DNA of 64,000 nucleotides from Dietzia natronolimnaea (GTDB lineage: Bacteria; Actinomycetota; Actinomycetes; Mycobacteriales; Mycobacteriaceae). Below the pieces are notes generated by a model, which was not told the DNA's origin, did not search any database, and worked only from the letters and a program-made list of their open reading frames with translations. Where the stretch lies: assembly GCF_039525805.1 (NCBI RefSeq), contig NZ_BAAAHZ010000003.1. One strand, 5' to 3'. The position numbers and the translations under genes are program-made. Positions 58,331 to 64,000 of this stretch are shown piece by piece (the first letter of the stretch is position 1; every line of letters begins with the position of its first letter).

Positions 58331-58371
58331 GTGATCCCTCTCTGGCTTTTGTGGGCCGCTTGGCCTTAGGC

Positions 58372-58385
58372 TAGAACACGTTACA
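58372..58385. promoter_or_regulatory. KstR-type operator at the hsaA promoter
   Basis: TAGAACACGTTACA is a full match to TnnAACnnGTTnnA, 42 bp upstream of hsaA. Confidence 0.85.
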
Positions 58386-58475
58386 GTTTTGCACCAGACT
58401 GAACCGCCCGGAACTCAGGCTATGGCACCCCGTGCCAGCGCCTACAGGGATTGGTTGTGACCGGCATCCCGATTC

Positions 58476-58489
58476 TATAACCTGTTCTC
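58476..58489. promoter_or_regulatory. KstR-type operator at the kshA promoter
   Basis: TATAACCTGTTCTC keeps the AAC and GTT cores and the first T but not the last A. It lies 30 bp upstream of kshA, with a weaker surrounding than the hsaA site. Confidence 0.65.
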
Positions 58490-58518
58490 ATCCGGCTCAT
58501 GCCCTCAGGAGGATCATC

Positions 58519-59742
58519 ATGACCGCACTCGGCTCGGCCCCCGGAGCTGTCCGCGAGATCGACACGGGCGAGACCCGGGATCGTTACGCGCGCGGCTGGC
58601 ACTGCATCGGCACCGTCAAGGAGTTCAGCGACGGAAAACCCCACTCCATCCAGGCCTTCGGCACCAAGCTCGTCGTGTGGGCGGGCGAGGACGGCCAGAT
58701 CAACGTCCTCGACGCCTACTGCCGGCACCTCGGAGGCGACCTCTCCGACGGTGAGGTCAAGGACGGCAACATCGCGTGCCCGTTCCACGACTGGCGGTGG
58801 GGCGGCGACGGCAAGTGCAAGGGCATCCCCTACGCCAAGCGCGTCCCGCTGCGCGCCAGGACCCGCGCCTGGATCACCAACATCCAGTCCGGCCAGGTCT
58901 TCGTCTGGCACGACCATGAGGGCAACCCGCCCCTCGACGAGGACGCGATCCCGGCCATCGCGGAGTACGAGACCGGGGAGTGGACCGACTGGGAGTGGAA
59001 CCGCCTCGTGATCGAGGGCTCCAACTGCATGGAGATCGTCGACAACGTGGTCGACATGGCGCACTTCTACTACATCCACTTCGCGTTCCCGACGTACTTC
59101 AAGAACGTCTTCGAGGGCCAGAAGGCCACCCAGTACCTCAACACCAAGGGTCGGCCGGACCACGACCCCACGGGCGGCAAGTACGGTGACACCCTGCTCG
59201 AGTCCGAGGCGTCGTACTTCGGCCCGGCGTACATGATCAACCCCCTCAAGCAGATGTACGGGGACTTCGAGACCGAAGCGATCCTCATCAACTGCCATTA
59301 CCCGATCGATCAGAACTCGTTCGTCCTGATGTACGGACTGTCGGTCAAGAAGCCCAAGGGATTCGACGACGAGACCTCGGCCAAGATGGCCGCGAAGATC
59401 GCGACGTTCTTCGGCGAGGGCTTCCTCCAGGACGTCCGCATCTGGCAGCGCAAGTCCCAGATCGCCAACCCCCTCCTGTGCGAGGAGGACGGCCCCGTCT
59501 ACCAGCTCCGCCGGTGGTACGAGCAGTTCTACGTGGACCGCGACAAGGTCGAGCCCGAGATGCAGGAGCGGTTCGAGTTCGAGGTCGACACCACCGCCGC
59601 CAACCAGTACTGGGAGGGCGAGGTCGCCGAGAACATGCGCAAGCAGCAGGCCGGAGAGGCCGAGATCTCGGACGAGCAGACCCAGTACACCGGCATGGCC
59701 GAGGTCGCCGGGGAAGCGAGCGCGTCCCGCGCGGAGAAGTGA
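58519..59742 (+). CDS. kshA: KshA, oxygenase of 3-ketosteroid 9-alpha-hydroxylase
   Basis: 407 codons from the ATG at 58519 with AGGAGG 7 nt ahead. Rieske ligands Cys68, His70, Cys87, His90 in AYCRHLGGD and ACPFHDWRW; mononuclear iron site region NVVDMAHFYYIHF with His182 and His187. KshA hydroxylates C9 of androstadienedione, which leads to ring B opening. The stop overlaps the next ATG (TGATG). Divergent from hsaA. Confidence 0.94.
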   Translation: MTALGSAPGAVREIDTGETRDRYARGWHCIGTVKEFSDGKPHSIQAFGTKLVVWAGEDGQINVLDAYCRHLGGDLSDGEVKDGNIACPFHDWRWGGDGKCKGIPYAKRVPLRARTRAWITNIQSGQVFVWHDHEGNPPLDEDAIPAIAEYETGEWTDWEWNRLVIEGSNCMEIVDNVVDMAHFYYIHFAFPTYFKNVFEGQKATQYLNTKGRPDHDPTGGKYGDTLLESEASYFGPAYMINPLKQMYGDFETEAILINCHYPIDQNSFVLMYGLSVKKPKGFDDETSAKMAAKIATFFGEGFLQDVRIWQRKSQIANPLLCEEDGPVYQLRRWYEQFYVDRDKVEPEMQERFEFEVDTTAANQYWEGEVAENMRKQQAGEAEISDEQTQYTGMAEVAGEASASRAEK

Positions 59743-60137
59743 TGTTCAGGCAACACGACTCGCGGCGCGCGCCCACCTGGGACGAGACCGACCCGGCGCG
59801 CGCCGCGCGACTGCACGGTGACACCGATCTGGACCGCGAGACCTACACCCGGGCGGGTTTCCAACCCGTGGAGTGCCGTGCGTGCGGCACCTGTGTGTCC
59901 GTCCGGAAGAACAGCGAGAAGCACACCTCCATCCAGTGGACCGCGAGCAGTGACCGCGCGTGCCCCGTCCTCGCCGAATGGCGGGACGGCGGCGAGCGGC
60001 CGCAGGGCGAGGACACCTGCCCCCGGATGCTCGCGAGCATCCGGTACGCCTACGCGGAGGGTCTGATCACCCTCGCCGACGGCGTGGATCCTGCTGACGC
60101 CGATCACATGGTCAACCCGCTGTACGTCCCGGAGTAA
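59742..60137 (+). CDS. Small Cys-containing protein between kshA and kshB (Rv3527-like)
   Basis: 131 codons from the ATG at 59742, overlapping kshA by 1 bp. The centre has VECRACGTCVSVRKN (C-x2-C-x2-C) and further Cys in DRACPV and DTCPRML, so five Cys in all, enough for a metal or Fe-S site. No signal peptide. M. tuberculosis Rv3527, of unknown function, lies at the same place after kshA. Tight coupling suggests an accessory role for the hydroxylase. Confidence 0.75.
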   Translation: MFRQHDSRRAPTWDETDPARAARLHGDTDLDRETYTRAGFQPVECRACGTCVSVRKNSEKHTSIQWTASSDRACPVLAEWRDGGERPQGEDTCPRMLASIRYAYAEGLITLADGVDPADADHMVNPLYVPE

Positions 60138-60192
60138 GACGTCCGGGAGTGATCTCCCGCCCCGCCGCATTCAAGCGATAGGCTCCCAATCC

Positions 60193-61254
60193 ATGACCGC
60201 CACCCCACAACTCGGCTCCTTCGTGCGCGAACTCTCGATCGCCGAGGTGATCGAGGAGACCGCCGACGCCAAGTCGATCGTCTTCGAGATCCCCGCCGGT
60301 GCCGAGGAGGACTTCCGGTACACCCCCGGACAGTTCCTCACCCTGCGGATCCCCAGCGACAAGACCGGGTCTGTGGCGCGCTGCTACTCGCTCTCGAGCT
60401 CCCCCACCGAGGACTCCCGACTCAAGGTGACCGTCAAGCGAACGGTCGACGGGTACGGATCCAACTGGCTGTGTGACAACGCCGAGGTCGGCATGACCAT
60501 GCACGTGCTGGCCCCGTCGGGCATCTTCACGCCCAAGAACCTCGACCAGGACTTCATCCTCCTGGCCGCCGGCTCCGGGGTCACCCCGGTCATGTCGATC
60601 CTCAAGTCGGCGCTCGCCCAGGGCACCGGTCACATCGTCATGGTGTACGCCAACCGTGACGAGAAGTCGGTGATCTTCAAGGACGAACTGCAGGCCCTGC
60701 AGCGGGAGAACCCCGATCGGCTCACCGTGCTCCACTGGCTCGAGTCGGTGTCGGGCATCCCCTCCCCCGAGATGATCGGCAATCTCCTGCACCCGGTGGC
60801 GGCCAAGCGCCAGTCGTACATCTGCGGCCCGGCGCCGTTCATGGAGACCGTCAAGGACGGGCTCCGCCGCTCGGGTGCCGACATGCACCTCATCCACACC
60901 GAGGCGTTCTCCTCGATCGAGGGCGATCCGTTCGCCGAGATCGTGATCGACGACTCGCCTGGCGACGACGGCGCCGGGCCGGCCACGGCGATCGTGGAGC
61001 TCGACGACGAGACCCACGAGATCTCATGGCCCCGCAACACCCCGCTGCTCGACGTCCTGCTGTCGAAGGGGATCAAGGCGCCGTTCTCCTGCCGCAAGGG
61101 CGAGTGCTCGGCCTGCGCCTGCATCCTCAAGTCCGGCGAGGTCGAGATGATCCACAACGGGATCCTCGACCCGGAGGAGGTCGAGGAGGGGTACGTCCTG
61201 AGCTGCCAGCTCCTGCCCAAGACCGATCGCGTCGAGGTCTCGTACTCCGAGTGA
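60193..61254 (+). CDS. kshB: KshB, reductase of 3-ketosteroid 9-alpha-hydroxylase
   Basis: 353 codons from the ATG at 60193. FAD motif RCYSLSSSP, NAD region GSGVTPVMSILKSAL, and a C-terminal plant-type 2Fe-2S domain with Cys in FSCRKGECSACACIL and LSCQLLPK. It delivers electrons to the KshA Rieske centre. In M. tuberculosis kshB is far from kshA; here they are 450 bp apart. Confidence 0.93.
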   Translation: MTATPQLGSFVRELSIAEVIEETADAKSIVFEIPAGAEEDFRYTPGQFLTLRIPSDKTGSVARCYSLSSSPTEDSRLKVTVKRTVDGYGSNWLCDNAEVGMTMHVLAPSGIFTPKNLDQDFILLAAGSGVTPVMSILKSALAQGTGHIVMVYANRDEKSVIFKDELQALQRENPDRLTVLHWLESVSGIPSPEMIGNLLHPVAAKRQSYICGPAPFMETVKDGLRRSGADMHLIHTEAFSSIEGDPFAEIVIDDSPGDDGAGPATAIVELDDETHEISWPRNTPLLDVLLSKGIKAPFSCRKGECSACACILKSGEVEMIHNGILDPEEVEEGYVLSCQLLPKTDRVEVSYSE

Positions 61255-61267
61255 CAGACTCCAGGGT

Positions 61268-61789
61268 GTGAACCACCCTGTCGTCACCTTCACCTCCCGA
61301 TACGGCTCCACTCAGAGGTACGCGGACGCTCTCGCTGAGAGGATCGGGACGCGCGCCGTGGATCTCGCCTCGATCGGGGACGCGGCCGCCGCCGACCCGT
61401 TGATCGTCCTCGCACCTCAATACGTCACGACGATCCTCGGTCGGCGACGCATCATCCGGGCGATCCGCTCGGCTCCGGGCCCCGCGGCCCTCGTCGTCGT
61501 CGCCCTGTCCCCCGCCGACGACCCCGGTCGCGGCACCCTCGCACAGAAACTCGTGGCGGCCTCCGGTCGCGAGGTCACCGTCTTCCAGTTGCGCGGCGAC
61601 CTGGAACCGGACCGGCTGCGGTGGGTGGACCGCGTGCTCATGGCCGCGCTGCGCAGGGAACTGCGCAAGACACCGGACGAACCGATGGCCCGCCTCCTGC
61701 TCAATCGCGAGCGGGTGGAGTTCGTCGACGAGTCCACCCTCGGACCGATCGTGGACTGGGCGCAGGGGCACACCACGACCGGCACCTGA
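61268..61789 (+). CDS. Flavodoxin-like protein
   Basis: 173 codons from a GTG at 61268, 13 bp after kshB. N-terminal FMN phosphate loop FTSRYGSTQRYADALAERI (T/S-x-x-G-x-T/S pattern) is followed by a flavodoxin-domain-like chain without a clear aromatic FMN stack; similar to HemG-type flavodoxin proteins. May supply electrons, but the link to KshAB is only positional. Confidence 0.72.
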   Translation: MNHPVVTFTSRYGSTQRYADALAERIGTRAVDLASIGDAAAADPLIVLAPQYVTTILGRRRIIRAIRSAPGPAALVVVALSPADDPGRGTLAQKLVAASGREVTVFQLRGDLEPDRLRWVDRVLMAALRRELRKTPDEPMARLLLNRERVEFVDESTLGPIVDWAQGHTTTGT

Positions 61790-61830
61790 CGGGACCGTCG
61801 ACGAACTGCCGCGTTCTGTACTGATGCGGC

Positions 61831-62904
61831 CTAGACGCCCGCCTGCTCCTTCTGGATCTCCAGCGCGATGTCGATCAGCTGGTCCTCCTGTCCGCCCACC
61901 AGGCGGCGCTCGCCCGCGCGGATGAGGATCTCCGATGACGGCACGCCGTACCGGTTCGCGTGCCCCTCGGCGTGCTTGAGGAAGGACGAGTAACAGCCCG
62001 CGTATCCGAGCATCAACGCCGACCGGTCGACCACGCACTCGGTCGGCATGAGCGGCCGCACCACGTCCTCGGCCGCGTCGGCGATCTTGAAGAAGTCCAC
62101 GCCGGTGGTGATGCCGAGCTTGTCGCACACGCCCACCAGCGCCTCGACGGGTGTGTTGCCGGCGCCGGCGCCGAAGCGGCGGGTCGAACCGTCGATCTGC
62201 TGCGCGCCGGCGCGGATGGCCATGATCGAGTTCCCGACGCCCACGTCGAGGTTCTCGTGCCCGTGGAAGCCGACCTGCGCGTCGTCGCCGAGCTCCGCGA
62301 CCAGCGCGGCGACCCGGTCTGACACCTGGTCCATGACGAGCGCGCCCGCCGAGTCGACGATGTACACGCACTGACACCCCGCGTCGGCCATGATGCGGGC
62401 CTGCTTCGCGAGCACCTCCGGGGGTTGGGTGTGGCTCATCATGAGGAACCCGACGGTCTCCAACCCGAGCTCACGGGCGTATCCGAAATGCTGGATCGAG
62501 ACGTCGGCCTCGGTGCAGTGGGTGGCGACCCGGCAGATCGACCCGCCGTTGTCCCGCGCGGCCAGGATGTCGTCCTTGATCCCCAGTCCCGGGAGGGTGA
62601 GGAACGCGATCTTGGCCTGCGTGGCGGTCTCGGCCGCCACCTTGATGAGGTCCTGGTCGTAGGACTTGGCGAAGCCGTAGTTGAAGGACGCACCACCGAG
62701 GCCGTCGCCGTGGGTGACCTCGATGACGGGGACCCCGGCCCCGTCGAGCGCCGCGACGACCTCGCGGACGTCGTCGACGGAGAACTGGTGCCGCTTGTGG
62801 TGCGAGCCGTCACGCAGCGACGAATCGGTGATGCGGATGTCGAGCTCAGGGCTGTACGCGCGAGCGTCTGCGTTGTACGGGTTGGTCCTGTCCATGGTCC
62901 TCAC
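61831..62904 (-). CDS. hsaF: HsaF, 4-hydroxy-2-oxohexanoate aldolase
   Basis: 357 codons from a GTG at 62904 that overlaps the hsaG stop; an ATG three codons in is an alternative. DRE-TIM aldolase: ITDSSLRDGSHHKRHQF at about residue 26 (Arg/Asp of the active site; the usual TTLRDG Thr is Ser), GFHGHENLDVGVGNS with metal His, and FGAGAGNTPVEALVGV. Forms a channeling complex with HsaG, giving pyruvate and propanal. Confidence 0.92.
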   Translation of the reverse strand: MRTMDRTNPYNADARAYSPELDIRITDSSLRDGSHHKRHQFSVDDVREVVAALDGAGVPVIEVTHGDGLGGASFNYGFAKSYDQDLIKVAAETATQAKIAFLTLPGLGIKDDILAARDNGGSICRVATHCTEADVSIQHFGYARELGLETVGFLMMSHTQPPEVLAKQARIMADAGCQCVYIVDSAGALVMDQVSDRVAALVAELGDDAQVGFHGHENLDVGVGNSIMAIRAGAQQIDGSTRRFGAGAGNTPVEALVGVCDKLGITTGVDFFKIADAAEDVVRPLMPTECVVDRSALMLGYAGCYSSFLKHAEGHANRYGVPSSEILIRAGERRLVGGQEDQLIDIALEIQKEQAGV

Positions 62905-63848
62905 ACTCCGAGCGTGGTGGTGGTGAGCTCGGTCCTGCCGAGCCGGGTCCGGGCGATGTCCTCGCCGACCTTGGTGGCGGCGGCGGTCATGATGTCGAGG
63001 TTCCCGGCATACGGCGGCAGGAAGTCCCCGGCCCCCTCGACCTCGACGAAGATGGCGACACGCGCCATCCCCCCGGTGATCTCGGTGGGCGGATCGAACT
63101 GTGGTTCCTGGAGCAGCCGGTACCCCGGCACGTACTCCTGGATCTCCTTCTCGCGCTTGCGGATGGCGGTGGTGATGAGGTCCTGGTCGGCGCCGGAGGG
63201 GATCGCGCAGAAGATGGTGTCGCGCATGATCATCGGGGGCTCGGCGGGGTTGAGGATGATGATCGCCTTGCCCCGCTTGGCGCCGCCGACCTTCTCGATG
63301 GCCAGCTTGGTGGTCTCGGTGAACTCGTCGATGTTCGCGCGGGTGCCCGGCCCGGCCGACTCGGAGGAGACCGAGGCGACGATCTCCGCGTACTCCACCG
63401 GGACGACCGAGGAGACCGCGTGGACCATCGGGATGGTGGCCTGGCCGCCGCAGGTGACCATGTTGTGGTTCGGCGCGTCGACGTGGTCGTGCAGGTTGGC
63501 GGGCGGGATGACCATCGGGCCCACCGCGGCGGGGGTGAGGTCGATGGCGGTGATGCCCGCGGCTTCGTAGCGGGGCGCGTAGGCCTTGTGGACGTAGGCG
63601 CTGGTGGCCTCGAAGAGCAGGTCGGGCTTCTCGCCTCCCGCCTCGATCGCGGCCAGCAGTTCATCGGCCCCGCCGGACATGCAGGTCAGTCCGTGGTCCG
63701 CGGCGCGCTTCATCCCCTCGGACTCCGAATCGATGCCGATCATCCACTTGGGCTCGATGAACTCGCTGCGCTCGAGCTTGTACATGAGGTCGGTGCCGAT
63801 GTTTCCCGACCCGACTATCGCGGCGGTGAGCATGGTCTTCTCTGTCAT
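62901..63848 (-). CDS. hsaG: HsaG, CoA-acylating aldehyde dehydrogenase
   Basis: 315 codons from the ATG at 63848; an upstream GTG start is less likely. NAD site AAIVGSGNIGTDLMYKL, nucleophile Cys in NMVTCGGQATIPMVHA at about residue 131, and NPAEPPMIMRDTIFC. Converts propanal from the HsaF reaction into propionyl-CoA. hsaE, which precedes hsaG in M. tuberculosis, is not found next to it here. No KstR-type box is visible in 63849-64000. Confidence 0.92.
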   Translation of the reverse strand: MTEKTMLTAAIVGSGNIGTDLMYKLERSEFIEPKWMIGIDSESEGMKRAADHGLTCMSGGADELLAAIEAGGEKPDLLFEATSAYVHKAYAPRYEAAGITAIDLTPAAVGPMVIPPANLHDHVDAPNHNMVTCGGQATIPMVHAVSSVVPVEYAEIVASVSSESAGPGTRANIDEFTETTKLAIEKVGGAKRGKAIIILNPAEPPMIMRDTIFCAIPSGADQDLITTAIRKREKEIQEYVPGYRLLQEPQFDPPTEITGGMARVAIFVEVEGAGDFLPPYAGNLDIMTAAATKVGEDIARTRLGRTELTTTTLGV

Positions 63849-63936
63849 ACCGACAGTCTCTCCACCTGTCTTCTCCGCCACAATCAGGCGTGCCGCTCAG
63901 CGGAACAGCTTGCGTGACGGAACCCGGAGTCGCCCG

Positions 63937-64000
63937 TCAGGCGGGGTGGGTGCGGTGGGCGCCTGGTGGGTTGGTGAGGTGGCCGTCGTCGGTGAAGAGG
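63937..64000 (-). CDS. 3' end of an unidentified minus-strand gene (possibly HNH/DUF222-type)
   Basis: The last 20 codons read LFTDDGHLTNPPGAHRTHPA followed by TGA at 63937. The Gly-His-Leu-x-Asn-Pro-Pro ending resembles C termini of DUF222/HNH endonuclease proteins that are frequent in this group. Too short to name with confidence; clearly not HsaE-like at its end. Confidence 0.35.
   Translation of the reverse strand, partial: LFTDDGHLTNPPGAHRTHPA

Overview
The window is high-GC actinobacterial DNA with tight, often 4-bp-overlapping operons and many GTG starts. It carries a large part of a Mycobacteriales-type sterol/cholesterol catabolic locus, matching in gene content and partly in order the Mycobacterium tuberculosis Rv3497c-Rv3571 region. 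Several features fit a non-mycobacterial relative such as Dietzia, Gordonia or Rhodococcus; I lean towards Dietzia, but this is inference without a search. No rRNA, tRNA, CRISPR array or intact insertion sequence was seen.

Layout. 1-4436 (minus): start of a mce4-type sterol import operon (yrbE4A-yrbE4B-mce4A-mce4B-mce4C, the last cut by the window edge). 4671-9952: hsd4A and a 3Fe-4S ferredoxin (minus), divergent from fadE26-fadE27-fadD17 (plus). 9973-18611: hemolysin-III protein, a nitronate-monooxygenase-like flavoprotein coupled to fadD19, echA19, an aldehyde dehydrogenase, a second CoA ligase and a DUF1707 membrane protein. 18664-24512: an LLM oxidoreductase divergent from a DUF35-ltp4-ltp3-SnoaL-LLM operon. 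24513-26084: an accessory island with a DUF559-type gene flanked by two matching 21-bp-periodic arrays. 26085-30972: epoxide-hydrolase-like gene, cyp125, fadA5, GNAT gene, ddn-like gene. 31333-33246: a very unusual Gly-Ser repeat secreted protein. 33388-52255: the KstR2-type HIP (C/D ring) module: two SDRs, echA20, ipdA-ipdB-ipdC, fadA6, kstR2, ipdF, fadE30, a mycofactocin-type SDR, fadD3, SDR, crotonase, fadE31-32-33. 52266-61789: CysQ-like phosphatase, then a minus operon hsaA-hsaC-hsaB-DUF1214-sulfotransferase divergent from kshA-Rv3527-like-kshB and a flavodoxin. 61831-63848: hsaF and hsaG (minus). The last 64 bases hold the 3' end of another minus-strand gene.

How it works together: Mce4 imports the sterol; CYP125, FadD19/FadD17, FadE26-FadE27, EchA19, Hsd4A, FadA5 and the Ltp3/Ltp4/DUF35 aldolase-like set shorten the side chain; KshAB and HsaABC open rings A and B; HsaF and HsaG finish the small dienoate fragment; FadD3, IpdF, FadE30-33, IpdC, EchA20, IpdAB and FadA6 take HIP apart. 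Regulation is visible as two operator families: KstR-type boxes (TnnAACnnGTTnnA) at the side-chain/ring promoters, and KstR2-type boxes (consensus here ACCAAGCANNTGCTTGGT) at five places in the HIP module.

Notable absences within the window: hsaD is not in the hsa operon, hsaE is not next to hsaG, and the igr genes (fadE28, fadE29, chsH1, chsH2, ltp2) do not follow cyp125. kstD and kstR are also not seen. These may lie elsewhere in the genome. The main candidates for something undescribed are the paired 21-bp arrays around the DUF559 gene and the Gly-Ser repeat secreted protein.
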